From CADEED01 sp036677145 (GTDB lineage Bacteria > Pseudomonadota > Gammaproteobacteria > Steroidobacterales > Steroidobacteraceae): a stretch of 64,000 bases of DNA. Shown piece by piece: positions 1 through 8,605 of the stretch. The notes beneath the pieces were generated by a model that worked only from the letters and a program-made list of their open reading frames with translations, did no database searches and was not told where the DNA came from. The stretch is taken from NCBI GenBank assembly GCA_036677145.1, contig JAKFFF010000092.1:47662-111661 (forward strand). Reading direction: 5' to 3'. Within the stretch, counting starts at the first letter, position 1, and each line of letters opens with the position of its first letter. Both the position numbers and the translations under genes were made by a program.

Positions 1-1
1 T

Positions 2-781
2 TTCCGCGTGCTGCAGTTCATGCCCGGCATGGGTCCGGCGAATGCCAAGAAGGCGCTCGATTATTTCGTCGCGAACAACTTCCAGTGGACGGCATTCGAC
101 AAGTTCGAGCCGCCGCTCGAGACGCGGGTTGCCTGGCTCAAGTTCGTCGAGCTGTTCAAGGCGCTCGCGGATCCGGCGCGCGAATGGCGCGGACAGATCA
201 ACATGATTCGCGAGTGGTACAAGCCGCACATGGAGCGAATGTACGAACACGTGCACACGCGTATCGGTGACCTGGACCAGCTCGAACTGCTGTCCTCGCA
301 GTACCAGACACGCGAGCGATTCGTCACCGAGCTCACGCTCGATCCGCCACATGCCACGAGCGACCTGGCCGGGCAGGCGCATGTCGATGAAGACTATCTG
401 GTCATCTCGACGGTCCACTCCGCCAAGGGCATGGAGTGGGACCAGGTGTACATTCTCAACGTGGTCGACGGCAGCTTCCCGTCCGAGTTCGCGACCGGAA
501 AAGCCGAACAGATCGAAGAAGAGCGCCGCCTGTTGTACGTGGCGATGACCCGCGCGCGCAACGACCTCACCTGTGTCGTGCCGCTGCGCTTCCAGATCAC
601 GAGTCCGCGTTCCGTGGACGGACACGTCTACGGCGCACGCAGCCGGTTCCTCACCGAGAAAGTGGTGAAGTGCTTCGACGAGCAGACCTTCCAGGGCTCG
701 AACGTCGAGGTGAAGATCGAGGCGGCGGCGGCCGAATCCGGCACGATCGACGTGGCGTCGCGCCTGAAACAGATGTGGTAG
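2..781 (+). CDS. UvrD/Rep-family ATP-dependent DNA helicase, C-terminal part (5' truncated by window)
   Basis: The reading frame is already open at the window edge and runs 259 residues to a TAG stop, so only the C-terminal part of the protein is present. The stretch coded around 405-450 (STVHSAKGMEWDQVYIL) matches helicase motif V of superfamily 1A, and EEERRLLYVAMTRAR at about 520-555 matches motif VI with its arginine finger. These proteins unwind DNA 3'-5' during repair or replication restart. The Walker A motif and the rest of domain 1A lie upstream and cannot be checked, so UvrD, Rep or a shorter UvrD-like helicase cannot be separated. A hairpin repeat follows 40 nt after the stop. Confidence 0.9.
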   Translation, partial: FRVLQFMPGMGPANAKKALDYFVANNFQWTAFDKFEPPLETRVAWLKFVELFKALADPAREWRGQINMIREWYKPHMERMYEHVHTRIGDLDQLELLSSQYQTRERFVTELTLDPPHATSDLAGQAHVDEDYLVISTVHSAKGMEWDQVYILNVVDGSFPSEFATGKAEQIEEERRLLYVAMTRARNDLTCVVPLRFQITSPRSVDGHVYGARSRFLTEKVVKCFDEQTFQGSNVEVKIEAAAAESGTIDVASRLKQMW

Positions 782-820
782 TCAGGGAAGGCCGGTCCAG
801 GCCTTTCGAATCCGGCAAAC

Positions 821-857
821 AAAAGGGGTCAGTCCTGCGTGAGGGCTGACCCCTTTT
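821..857. repeat. Palindromic hairpin, REP-like or bidirectional terminator
   Basis: AAAAGGGGTCAG at 821-832 is the exact reverse complement of CTGACCCCTTTT at 846-857, giving a 12-bp stem with a 13-nt loop. It lies between the helicase stop and the RRM gene terminator. The A-rich and T-rich stem ends would let it act as a terminator on either strand. The GGGGTCAG core also resembles the GGGGACAG core of repeats near the RAYT gene and after rho, so a REP-like origin is possible. Confidence 0.6.
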
Positions 858-886
858 GCCAGGAAACGGGGGCTGCCCCCATCTTC

Positions 887-917
887 AAAAAAGAACCCCG
901 CGCGAGGCGGGGTTCTT
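887..917 (-). terminator. Rho-independent terminator of the RRM protein gene
   Basis: An 11-bp perfect stem (AAGAACCCCGC 891-901, GCGGGGTTCTT 907-917) has a 5-nt loop. Read on the minus strand it is followed by a run of T (A at 887-892 on the plus strand), the classic intrinsic terminator form. It lies about 40 nt beyond the stop of the RRM gene. Confidence 0.85.
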
Positions 918-956
918 GATCGACTTGCTCCGACGGCTAGTTAGTCCAGCTTCGGA

Positions 957-1250
957 TCAGCGGCGGAACGGACCACCGCCACCCTGACGCGGACGTGCCG
1001 GACGCTCCTGCGCCTCATTGACGCGCAGCGGACGGCCGTTCATCTGGTAGCCGTTGAGTCCCTGGATCGCGGCTTGCGCCTCGCCCGAACCCATTTCAAC
1101 GAAGCCGAAGCCACGGGGCTTGCCCGTTTCGCGGTCGTTGATCAGCTTTACGGAATCGACTTTGCCATGGCGCTCGAAGAGCACCTTGATATCTTGCTCG
1201 GTTGCCGAGAAGGGCAGGTTGCCCACGTAGATCGTCGTCATCCCAGACAT
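957..1250 (-). CDS. Small RRM-domain RNA-binding protein
   Basis: A 97-residue protein made of one RNA recognition motif and a short basic Gly/Arg/Pro tail (RPARPRQGGGGPFRR). RNP2 (IYVGNL) is at residues 6-11 and RNP1 (RGFGFVEM) about 40 residues later. Such single-RRM proteins bind single-stranded RNA and often act as cold-inducible RNA chaperones. The frame stays open upstream to 1376, but the RRM fold starts right after the Met at 1250 (a second Met is at 1241), so the shorter start is preferred. It stands alone, with its own terminator downstream and about 300 nt of non-coding DNA upstream. Confidence 0.92.
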   Translation of the reverse strand: MSGMTTIYVGNLPFSATEQDIKVLFERHGKVDSVKLINDRETGKPRGFGFVEMGSGEAQAAIQGLNGYQMNGRPLRVNEAQERPARPRQGGGGPFRR

Positions 1251-1559
1251 CTCGCTCAAAAAAGCGGACAGCGGCAGGTGGCGGTCTCCTGCATGAACCG
1301 CGAGAAATTGAAAACAGGTCAAGGCTTTGGGACCGCGGCCTGCACCGGAGTTCGTGCACTTCAGGGCGTAAACCATTAGGAGCAGCGAACGCGACCGATG
1401 CTACTCCCAGCTTTGAGAAGCTGTAAACAACGCCGCGGCGGGGAAGGGCGTGACCAACGTTGTCACGCGCAAATTCATGCTTTTTCAGCCAATTTCGCCG
1501 ACCGCGGTGCGACGGTCAGCGCCCACCTAAGGGCCATCTAGTCGACGACTGGTCAATAA
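1251..1559. other. Intergenic region between the RRM gene and speA, with a dyad
   Basis: This 309-nt stretch has no convincing gene. It must hold the promoter and 5' leader of the RRM gene (minus strand) and the 3' end of the speA transcript. The one clear structure is a dyad, GCGTGAC (1448-1454), 7-nt centre, GTCACGC (1462-1468), whose centre contains AACGTT. That gives a near-palindrome of about 21 nt, typical of a repressor-type operator. I see no strong -35/-10 pair. Confidence 0.4.
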
Positions 1560-3638
1560 TCACTCTAGATAGGCGTATCCGTTGAGCTCGCCTTCGTAGA
1601 AGCGCTTGATGTGCTGCGACTCGGCCACGGTCATGCGCCCTTCGCGCACCGCACGTTCGCAATCACGCGCCAGGGCGGGATGCAGGTCGGCGACGTCGTA
1701 TTCCATGTATTCGAGCACCTTGTTCGCGGTGTCGCCCTTGACGATTTCCTCGATCCACCAGCCGCCGTCGTCATGGAAACGGATGTGGACGACGTGGGTA
1801 TCGCCGAACAGGTTGTGCAGGTCGCCGAGGGTTTCCTGGTATGCGCCAACCAGGAAGGCCGCGAGGTAGTACTCGTCCGACGCGGTGATCGAATGCAGCT
1901 CGAGCGTTTTCTTGACGTCCCGCTGGCTGACGAAGCGGTCTATCTTCCCGTCCGAATCGCAGGTGATGTCGGCGAGCACACCCTTGCGCGTCGGGCGCTC
2001 GTTGAGCCGGTGGATCGGCATGATCGGGAAGAGCTGGTCGATCGCCCAGCTGTCGGGCAGTGACTGGAACACCGAGAAGTTGCAGAAGTAGATGTCCGAG
2101 AGGATCGACTCGAGTTCTTCGAGCTCCTCGGGAATCTCGTCGAGCTTGCGCGTGAGATCGCGGACCTTCGCGCAGGTCGCCCAGTACAGCCGTTCGGCGA
2201 GACCGCGCTGCGCGAGCGTCAGCAGTCCCAGGTTGAACATCTGCAACACCTGGTCGCGTGCCGTCTGCGCGTCGTGATAACACTCGACCACGCGCCGCTC
2301 GGTCACGGAACGGAACGCGTCGGCGAGATCGCGCACCGGTTGCGGCAGCGCGGTGTTTTCCTGGTCTTCCTTGCCGGTGACGCGGAACTGGTCGAGCGCC
2401 TGGCTGCCGAGCGTGTTGAAGATGAGCACGCTGTGGTGCGCGGCGACCGCGCGTCCCGATTCGCTCACGATCATCGGGTGCGGAAGCTTGCGCGTGTTGC
2501 ACACGTTGGCGATGCGATACACCACGTCGTTGGCGTATTCGTTGAGCGTGTAGTTCATCGACGAGGCGAAATTCGTGCCGCTGCCGTCGTAGTCGACGCC
2601 GAGGCCGCCGCCCACGTCGATGTACTGCAGGCCGCAGCCTAACAACTTGAGTTCGGCGTACACGTGCGCGAGTTCGTTGATCGCGTCCTTCACTCGGCGA
2701 ATGTCCTGCAACTGGCTGCCCGGATGGCAGTGCACGAGCTGCAGGCAGTCGAGCATGTCCTTCGAGCGCAGGATTTCCACCACTTCGAGGATTTCCGTGA
2801 TGAACAGGCCGAACTTGGATTTGTCGCCGGCCGAATCGCGCCATCTGCCCGAGCCTTCGCTCGCGAGCTTCACGCGTACGCCGATGCGCGGCCGCACGTT
2901 GTATTTTTCGGCGATCCGCAGGACCGCCGGCAGCTCGCCGAAATTCTCGACCACCGGAATGATCGTGCGGCCGAGTTTCGTCGCGATGATGACCGCTTCG
3001 AGGTAACTGTCGTCCTTGAAGCCGTTGCAGATGATCAGCCGGTCGGGCGAGTCCGCCGTCATCGACATCACGGACAGCAGCTCCGGCTTGCTGCCCACCT
3101 CGAGTCCGAAGCCATACGGCCGGCCGTAGCGATACACCTCTTCGACGACCAGGCGCTGCTGGTTCACCTTGATGGGGAACACCGCCGTGTAGCGATTCTG
3201 GTATTCGTTTTCCGCGATGGCCTGCGCGAATGCGTCATGCAGGTGCTTGAGACGGTGCGCAAGAATGTCCGAGAAGCGTACGACGACCGGGGTCGTCAGC
3301 TCGCGCTCCTTCAATCCCTGCACCACGTCGTACAGGTCGATCTCGCGCTCCGGCTTCATGTCGGGCCGCACGACCAGGTGCCCGGCGGCGTTCACGCAGA
3401 AGTAACCCTTGCCCCAGGCACTGACCTGGTAGAGCTCGGCGGAGTCTTCGACGGACCAAGGGATGGATCGGTCGGCGCGTCGCGCGGCGTCCTGCCCATT
3501 GGCGTTGAGTTGATTGGGGTCGGCTGCCACGTTGGGGCGCACGATATCAAAACGCGATTGCAATTGAACGTTCAGTACGACTCTTCGCGGAGTCAGAATG
3601 TCCCGGTCGCGACGGGCCGGCTCGAATCGCGGATCCAT
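1560..3638 (-). CDS. speA: Biosynthetic arginine decarboxylase
   Basis: This fold-III PLP enzyme decarboxylates arginine to agmatine, the first step from arginine to putrescine. It matches SpeA along its length: PIKVNQ with the PLP lysine, the segment VHCHPGSQ, the Gly-rich DVGGGLGVDYDG phosphate site, and the ITCDSDG motif with its catalytic Cys near the C-terminus. The start is uncertain. ATG at 3638 has GGAG four bases upstream and gives 692 residues, but overlaps the sulfurtransferase by 46 nt. GTG at 3542 would give 660 residues, nearer the usual ~630-660. Homology to known SpeA begins around VEDSAELYQVSAWGKGY. It follows the sulfurtransferase on the same strand; homospermidine synthase lies 1.6 kb away on the other strand. 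Confidence 0.96.
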   Translation of the reverse strand: MDPRFEPARRDRDILTPRRVVLNVQLQSRFDIVRPNVAADPNQLNANGQDAARRADRSIPWSVEDSAELYQVSAWGKGYFCVNAAGHLVVRPDMKPEREIDLYDVVQGLKERELTTPVVVRFSDILAHRLKHLHDAFAQAIAENEYQNRYTAVFPIKVNQQRLVVEEVYRYGRPYGFGLEVGSKPELLSVMSMTADSPDRLIICNGFKDDSYLEAVIIATKLGRTIIPVVENFGELPAVLRIAEKYNVRPRIGVRVKLASEGSGRWRDSAGDKSKFGLFITEILEVVEILRSKDMLDCLQLVHCHPGSQLQDIRRVKDAINELAHVYAELKLLGCGLQYIDVGGGLGVDYDGSGTNFASSMNYTLNEYANDVVYRIANVCNTRKLPHPMIVSESGRAVAAHHSVLIFNTLGSQALDQFRVTGKEDQENTALPQPVRDLADAFRSVTERRVVECYHDAQTARDQVLQMFNLGLLTLAQRGLAERLYWATCAKVRDLTRKLDEIPEELEELESILSDIYFCNFSVFQSLPDSWAIDQLFPIMPIHRLNERPTRKGVLADITCDSDGKIDRFVSQRDVKKTLELHSITASDEYYLAAFLVGAYQETLGDLHNLFGDTHVVHIRFHDDGGWWIEEIVKGDTANKVLEYMEYDVADLHPALARDCERAVREGRMTVAESQHIKRFYEGELNGYAYLE

Positions 3639-4447
3639 TCGCTCCACGATCCGGCGTAGAGGCGCGCGCCGCCGAGACCCGCATGTTCGAGGGCGAGCAG
3701 GGTGTGGCAGGCGGTGACGCCTGATCCGCACATCGAGATCAGCGCCGACGGGGGCTGCGATCCGAGCAACATCCCGAAACGGCGGCGCAGCTCGTCCGCC
3801 GGGAGGAATTTTCCGTCCGCGCCGAGATTCGCCGTGAACGGGTGATTGCGAGCGCCGGGGACGTGCCCGGCCACGGGATCGATCGTTTCGTTTCGCCCGG
3901 CGAACCGTTCCGCGCCGCGCGCGTCGATCAGCAGATTGCCTGGACGCTGACGCAGATCCATGAGGTCCGCGCTCGACACCAGCGCCTGCATGTCTGGTTT
4001 GGCGGTGAGCGTCCGCGCGCGCGGCGTTCGCACGGTGCTTTCGAGAGGCAGTCCCGCCGCGCGCCACGCCGCGATGCCGCCGTCGAGTACCGCGACGTCG
4101 CGAAATCCGATCCAGCGCATGAGCCACCACAGGCGCGCGGCGTAGGCTCCGGGACCCTGGTCGTAGGCGACAACCTGACAAGCCTCGCCCACGCCGAGCG
4201 CGCCCAGCCTGGCGGCAAACCGATGCGGGTCGGGCATCGGATGGCGGCCGCTTCCCGGAGTGATCGGACCCGACAAGTCTCGATCGAGATGCAAGAACTG
4301 CGCGCCGGGAAGATGCCCCGCGGCGAACTGCGCCTCACCCCAGCGCACGTCGCCGAGTTCCGCCCGGCAATCAAACAGCACGAGGTCATCACGCGTGAGC
4401 TGCGCGGCGAGCGTTGCCGCGTCGATGAGGGTTGTGAAAGAAGCCAT
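3593..4447 (-). CDS. Sulfurtransferase (rhodanese / 3-mercaptopyruvate type)
   Basis: A 284-residue protein with two tandem rhodanese domains, the N-terminal one inactive and the C-terminal one carrying the active-site loop CGSGVTA with Cys240. That loop matches the 3-mercaptopyruvate sulfurtransferase signature (CG[S/T]GVTA) better than the thiosulfate one, so transfer of sulfane sulfur from 3-mercaptopyruvate is the likelier reaction. Linker features such as LIDARGAERFAGRNE and DPVAGHVPGARNHPF are typical. The start at 4447 (MASFTTLIDA) is preferred over 4474 because family alignments begin there. It diverges from the GST gene with only 36 nt between start codons and runs into speA. Confidence 0.93.
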   Translation of the reverse strand: MASFTTLIDAATLAAQLTRDDLVLFDCRAELGDVRWGEAQFAAGHLPGAQFLHLDRDLSGPITPGSGRHPMPDPHRFAARLGALGVGEACQVVAYDQGPGAYAARLWWLMRWIGFRDVAVLDGGIAAWRAAGLPLESTVRTPRARTLTAKPDMQALVSSADLMDLRQRPGNLLIDARGAERFAGRNETIDPVAGHVPGARNHPFTANLGADGKFLPADELRRRFGMLLGSQPPSALISMCGSGVTACHTLLALEHAGLGGARLYAGSWSEWIRDSSRPVATGTF

Positions 4448-4462
4448 GCGGCATCTTACAAT
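4432..4462 (+). promoter_or_regulatory. Candidate promoter for the GST gene
   Basis: TTGTGA at 4432-4437 and TACAAT at 4457-4462 resemble -35 and -10 boxes, with a rather long 19-nt spacer. Transcription would start about 15 nt before the GST ATG. The boxes lie inside the 5' end of the divergent sulfurtransferase gene, expected because only 36 nt separate the two starts. Confidence 0.35.
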
Positions 4463-4483
4463 CCGGGCACGCATGGCTCACAC

Positions 4484-5155
4484 ATGGCAATAGACGTTTA
4501 TTGGGGATCCGGCAGTCCGTATTCGTGGCGGGTGCTGCTCGCGCTCGAACACAAGGGCCTGCCGTACACGAGCCACCTGCTGTCGCTCGACATGCAGGAG
4601 CACAAGTCGCCGCACATGCTCGCGCTGAATCCCCGCGGCCGCGTGCCGACTCTCAAGGACGGCGACTACGTGGTGTTCGAGTCGCTGGCCATCCTCTACT
4701 ACCTCGAGCGCAAATATCCGGCGCGCCCGTTGTTCGGCGATTCTCCCGAAGAGGGCGCCGTGATCATGCGCGTGTGCTGCGAATACCAGGCGTACATCGA
4801 AGATCACGTGATGCGCATCGTGCGCGCCGTGCTTTTCCGGCGCGGCGATCCCAAGTCGGATGAAGTGGTGTATTCGATGCAGATGGCGGCCGGCGAGGCG
4901 CGCACGATCGAGATGCGTCTCGGCAAGGGCGACTGGATCGTTGGAGAAAAACCAGGCGCCGCCGACTACGTGATTTATCCCGGCATCAAATTATTGCTGC
5001 GCGCCCTGGCGCGGCCGGAGGCGCGTGAACTTTCTTCGCGCTTTCTGCCAGTCGAAGCGAACTATCCCGGTCTGGCGCGCTGGCTCGAACGCGTCGAGAG
5101 CCTTCCGGGTTTCGAAAAAACTTATCCGCCGCACTGGCGCGACGCGAACACCTGA
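4484..5155 (+). CDS. Glutathione S-transferase family protein
   Basis: A 223-residue soluble protein with the two-domain GST layout. The N-terminal thioredoxin-like half has the SPYSWRV active-site helix start (Ser in place of Tyr or Cys, as in zeta/theta-like classes), NPRGRVPTL with the cis-Pro, and the glutathione-contacting ES of VVFESLAILYYL. The C-terminal half is helical, with the KPGAADYVIYP pattern near the N-capping box. It probably conjugates or isomerises with glutathione; the substrate cannot be told. The start is the ATG at 4484 because the fold begins at once (MAIDVYWGSG). Confidence 0.92.
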   Translation: MAIDVYWGSGSPYSWRVLLALEHKGLPYTSHLLSLDMQEHKSPHMLALNPRGRVPTLKDGDYVVFESLAILYYLERKYPARPLFGDSPEEGAVIMRVCCEYQAYIEDHVMRIVRAVLFRRGDPKSDEVVYSMQMAAGEARTIEMRLGKGDWIVGEKPGAADYVIYPGIKLLLRALARPEARELSSRFLPVEANYPGLARWLERVESLPGFEKTYPPHWRDANT

Positions 5156-5226
5156 AGGCGTAGCCCGGTAGCAACACCGGAGCATGGTTGATACCCTCTC
5201 GCCTTGTTTCAGACGGGGTTGAGATC

Positions 5227-6642
5227 ATGGCGAACGACAAGATTCACATCGAGTTTCCGGGGCGTATTGTTTTCATCGGTTTTGGCAGCATCGGCCAGGG
5301 CACGCTCCCGCTCGTTTTGCGTCACATCGGCATTCCGAAAGAGCGTGTCACGATCATCACGTCCGACGATCGCGGCAAGAAAGTTGCCGAGGAGTACGGC
5401 GTCAAAGTTGTGAAAGTGACGCTGACTCGCGACAACTATCGCCGTGAGCTCGATCCGTACATCGGCCGTGGCGATTTCGTACTCAACGTGTCGGTCGACG
5501 TTTCCTCGCTCGCGCTGATCAAGTTGTGCTGGTCGAAGGGCGCGATGTACCTCGACACCTGCATCGAGCCGTGGCCGGGTGGTTACACCGACGCGACGAT
5601 TCCGCACGCGAAGCGCACGAATTACGCATTGCGCGAGGAGGCGTTGGCCCTGCGCAAGGAAGGCGGACGCGCACCTACCGCCGTGATCACGCATGGCGCG
5701 AATCCCGGTCTCGTTTCGCATTTCGTGAAACAGGCGTTGCTCAACCTCGCCTCGGACTCCGGAGTTGATGCCGGCAATCCGTCCTCGCGCGACGCCTGGG
5801 GTCAGCTCGCGCGCAAGCTCGGTGTCAAGGTGATCCACATCGCCGAGCGCGACACGCAGCTTGCGAGCAAACCCAAGGAGTTCAACGAATTCGTCAACAC
5901 CTGGTCGGTGGACGGCTTCGTCAGCGAGGGTCAGCAGCCCGCCGAGCTCGGCTGGGGCACCCACGAGAAGAATTTCCCGCGCGACGGCAAGCGTTATGAC
6001 TTCGGCGGCGGTTCGTCTATCTATCTCATGCAGCCGGGCGCCGCGACACGGGTGCGCACCTGGACACCCAAGGCCGGACATTTCCACGGTTTCCTGATCA
6101 CACACGCCGAGGCGATTTCGATCTCCGACTATCTGACCGTGCGACAGAGCTCCGAGGTCGTGTACCGGCCCACCGTGCACTACGCCTATCACCCGAGCGA
6201 TTCGGCCGTGGTTTCCGTGCATGAATTCGCGGGCCGGAACTGGCACCTGCAGGACCGTCAACGCATCCTGATGGATGAAATCATCTCCGGCACCGACGAA
6301 CTCGGCGTGCTGCTCGCGGGCCACAAGAAGAACGCGTACTGGTTCGGTTCGCAGCTCACGATCGAGGAGGCGCGCAAGCTCTGCCCGCACAACAATGCGA
6401 CCAGCCTGCAGGTCACGGTGTCGTGTCTGTCGGGAATGATCTGGGCCATGGAGAATCCGAACGCCGGAATGGTCGAGCCCGACGAAATCGATTTCCGCCG
6501 CAATCTCGAAATCTCGCTGCCATATCTCGGCACGGTCGCGGGGACCTACACGGACTGGACGCCGCTGCACGATCGCGAGCGGTTGTTTCCGGAGGATCTC
6601 GACAAGACGGATCCCTGGCAGTTCAAGAACGTCCGGGTCTAG
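5227..6642 (+). CDS. hss: Homospermidine synthase
   Basis: A 471-residue NAD-dependent enzyme that joins two putrescine units, or putrescine and spermidine, into sym-homospermidine. The N-terminal Rossmann fold shows VFIGFGSIGQGTLPL (GxGxxG) at residues 13-27. The body has features of the bacterial homospermidine synthase family: DTCIEPWPGGYTD, ITHGANPGLVSHFVKQALL, and a C-terminal half with GHKKNAYWFGSQL and MIWAMENPNAGMVEPDEID. Its length is normal for the family. The ATG at 5227 is chosen because the Rossmann strand begins just after it. Putrescine could come from agmatine made by the nearby SpeA; the agmatine-to-putrescine enzymes are not in this window. Confidence 0.95.
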   Translation: MANDKIHIEFPGRIVFIGFGSIGQGTLPLVLRHIGIPKERVTIITSDDRGKKVAEEYGVKVVKVTLTRDNYRRELDPYIGRGDFVLNVSVDVSSLALIKLCWSKGAMYLDTCIEPWPGGYTDATIPHAKRTNYALREEALALRKEGGRAPTAVITHGANPGLVSHFVKQALLNLASDSGVDAGNPSSRDAWGQLARKLGVKVIHIAERDTQLASKPKEFNEFVNTWSVDGFVSEGQQPAELGWGTHEKNFPRDGKRYDFGGGSSIYLMQPGAATRVRTWTPKAGHFHGFLITHAEAISISDYLTVRQSSEVVYRPTVHYAYHPSDSAVVSVHEFAGRNWHLQDRQRILMDEIISGTDELGVLLAGHKKNAYWFGSQLTIEEARKLCPHNNATSLQVTVSCLSGMIWAMENPNAGMVEPDEIDFRRNLEISLPYLGTVAGTYTDWTPLHDRERLFPEDLDKTDPWQFKNVRV

Positions 6643-7001
6643 TAGCGCTCGATCGTAGCGGATGGCGGCCGCAGCGGCGGCCGCTGGTTCGCGAGGCGCA
6701 GCGCCATGCCGCTCACTATTGCCGTAAGTGAGAACGCCGCCGCCGCGATGGTCCGGCGGGCGACCTCCGCGGGTGTCAGGTCGGCTCGCGTGAGGTCCGG
6801 CAGACCGAACACCAGTACGACGAACAGCGGCAGTAGATAGAGAACCGTCACGGCGGTGCGCGTCCAGTAGGTTACGGACGCGCCGGTCGTGCACATCAGT
6901 TCCAATTGCCGGCGCAGCGGCTCGCGGATGGTTACGACAGTGAGCGAACTCGCGACGAGCGCGACTCCGATGGCCGTGACCAGGGTCGAGAAGGGGGTCA
7001 T
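6639..7001 (-). CDS. Small integral membrane protein
   Basis: A 120-residue protein with about three hydrophobic segments (residues ~5-25, ~50-67 and ~85-102) and a basic C-terminal tail. I do not recognise the family. It is the last gene of a four-gene minus-strand operon; its ATG overlaps the epimerase stop by 4 nt (ATGA), so it is probably translationally coupled. Its own stop overlaps the convergent homospermidine synthase stop by 4 nt. Confidence 0.75.
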   Translation of the reverse strand: MTPFSTLVTAIGVALVASSLTVVTIREPLRRQLELMCTTGASVTYWTRTAVTVLYLLPLFVVLVFGLPDLTRADLTPAEVARRTIAAAAFSLTAIVSGMALRLANQRPPLRPPSATIERY

Positions 7002-7921
7002 GAGGGCGCTCCTGTGCCGCGCAGGAGATCGCGCAACGCGCCCTCCAGCCCGGGATGCGTGAATTTGAATCCGGATGTCTCCAGCCTGCGAGGTGCGACG
7101 CGTTGGCTGCGAACGAGCAGATCCGACATCTCGCCGAGAGCCACGCTCAAGAATGCGGCGGGCACCCGCAGCCACAACGGCCGGTGCAACACACGCGTCA
7201 GTGCGCGCTGGAATTCCCGCTGGCGCACCGGCTCGGGCGCGACTGCATTGATCGCGCCGCGCATCGTCTCGTCGTCGAGAGCGCGTTCGACGACGCGCAC
7301 GAGGTCGTCGATGTGGATCCACGACATCCATTGCGACCCGTCGCCGAGCACCGCGGCGCCGCCGAGTTTCGCGGCCAGCGCGAGCTGCTTCAGGATGCCG
7401 CCGTCGCGGCCGAGCACGAGACCGATACGCAGGTTCACGGCACGGATGCCCTGCGCTTCGGCCGCGTTCGCCGCGGCTTCGCGTTGCAGACACAACTGCG
7501 ACTGGAAGACGTCCTGCGGGGGTGAGTTCTCGTCGAGCCAGCCGTTGTCGCCCGAGCCGTAGAAGCCGATCGCGCTGGCGCTCACCAGTACGCGTGGCGG
7601 CGAGGCGCGTTGCGCGCTCCATGCGAGCACCGCCTGTGTCGGCTTCACGCGGCTGTCGATGAGCAGCTGTCGCCGCGCCCGGGTCCACGGAGGGCCGACG
7701 ACCGGCGCACCCGCCAGGTTCACCACGCCGTCGATCGGTGAAGCCGGCGGAATCTCGGCGAGCGCACTAACTACCTTCACCTGGTCGCCGAACAAGCGCC
7801 GCGCCTTTGCGACATCACGCGCCCACACCCACACCGAGTCGCCGCGCGCCAGGAGCGCGCGCACGATGTGCGGGCCGATGAAACCGGTCGCGCCGGTGAA
7901 GAGAATTCCGCGTGGGCTCAT
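6998..7921 (-). CDS. TIGR01777-family NAD(P)-dependent epimerase
   Basis: A 307-residue extended short-chain dehydrogenase of the YfcH/SDR39U1 type. The N-terminus has the nucleotide-binding GATGFIGPHIV motif, followed by NLAGAPV, SASAIGFYG, MSWIHIDDL and a C-terminal DUF1731 region (VPAAFLSVALGEMSDLLV...). The substrate of this family is unknown. The ATG at 7921 overlaps the DUF4166 stop by 4 nt. The DUF4166-TIGR01777 order recurs in other bacteria as far as I know, suggesting a shared role. Residues VVS are coded by a TAGTTAG site. Confidence 0.92.
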   Translation of the reverse strand: MSPRGILFTGATGFIGPHIVRALLARGDSVWVWARDVAKARRLFGDQVKVVSALAEIPPASPIDGVVNLAGAPVVGPPWTRARRQLLIDSRVKPTQAVLAWSAQRASPPRVLVSASAIGFYGSGDNGWLDENSPPQDVFQSQLCLQREAAANAAEAQGIRAVNLRIGLVLGRDGGILKQLALAAKLGGAAVLGDGSQWMSWIHIDDLVRVVERALDDETMRGAINAVAPEPVRQREFQRALTRVLHRPLWLRVPAAFLSVALGEMSDLLVRSQRVAPRRLETSGFKFTHPGLEGALRDLLRGTGAPS

Positions 7922-8595
7922 GCTTCCTCGAAGGCGCAGAAGCGGCCGGTCTGGAAGAACAGTTCGCCGAACCATGGATGCATCACGATCATCGTGAAGC
8001 GGAACCAGCCATGGCCGAGATCGACGTGTTCGACGTGGGTGACGCCGGGAGAGAATACGCGCGGCAGCCACAGCTTCAAGCCGAAGGCGCGATCGCCGGA
8101 TCCGGGATCGCCAAATCCGAGATCAAAATAATAGCCTTTGCTCACGAAGTGCAGCACGCCGCCGTCTTCGTAGACGTCGAGCGGCATGTTGAGCCGCGCG
8201 GGAAGTTTTTCGATGAGTTCGCGCCCCTCGACCACTTTCGTGGAGCGCACCCGGTGCCGGCTGTCAGCCCATTCGTACACTCGCGTCCACACGACGCCCT
8301 GGGCGTCGGGTTCGACCAGCACGCGCGCGGGCACATCGGTGCCGCAGCGCGGAGTGACGGGCATGCCGAACAACACGCCCAGCCACGCGAACAGCCGGCC
8401 AAGCAGGCTCGCGCGGACGATCTCGAAGGCACCCGCGTAGGTCACGGCGGCGGTGGTTTCATCGAAGCGCTCGCGCACCGCTTCGGGAAGACGGTGCCAG
8501 GCTGGCGCGCCGAGCAACTCGCGCAATCCATGCCGCCTGCCGCCGCGAACGGCTTCGGCCGTCAGGGTGCGGGGCAGGGCGCTGGCTTGCGTCAT
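7918..8595 (-). CDS. DUF4166 domain protein
   Basis: A 225-residue protein. Visible family marks are a C-terminal stretch ending MHPWFGELFFQTGRF and the central HFVSKGYYFDLGFGD. No signal peptide or clear membrane helix is present, apart from a mildly hydrophobic segment near residues 60-80 (LGRLFAWLGVLFGMP). The biochemical role is unknown. It sits 10 nt after the GbsR-like regulator and overlaps the epimerase by 4 nt, so regulator, DUF4166, epimerase and membrane protein very likely form one transcript. Confidence 0.85.
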   Translation of the reverse strand: MTQASALPRTLTAEAVRGGRRHGLRELLGAPAWHRLPEAVRERFDETTAAVTYAGAFEIVRASLLGRLFAWLGVLFGMPVTPRCGTDVPARVLVEPDAQGVVWTRVYEWADSRHRVRSTKVVEGRELIEKLPARLNMPLDVYEDGGVLHFVSKGYYFDLGFGDPGSGDRAFGLKLWLPRVFSPGVTHVEHVDLGHGWFRFTMIVMHPWFGELFFQTGRFCAFEEA

Positions 8596-8605
8596 GTGAG
8601 TTCCG

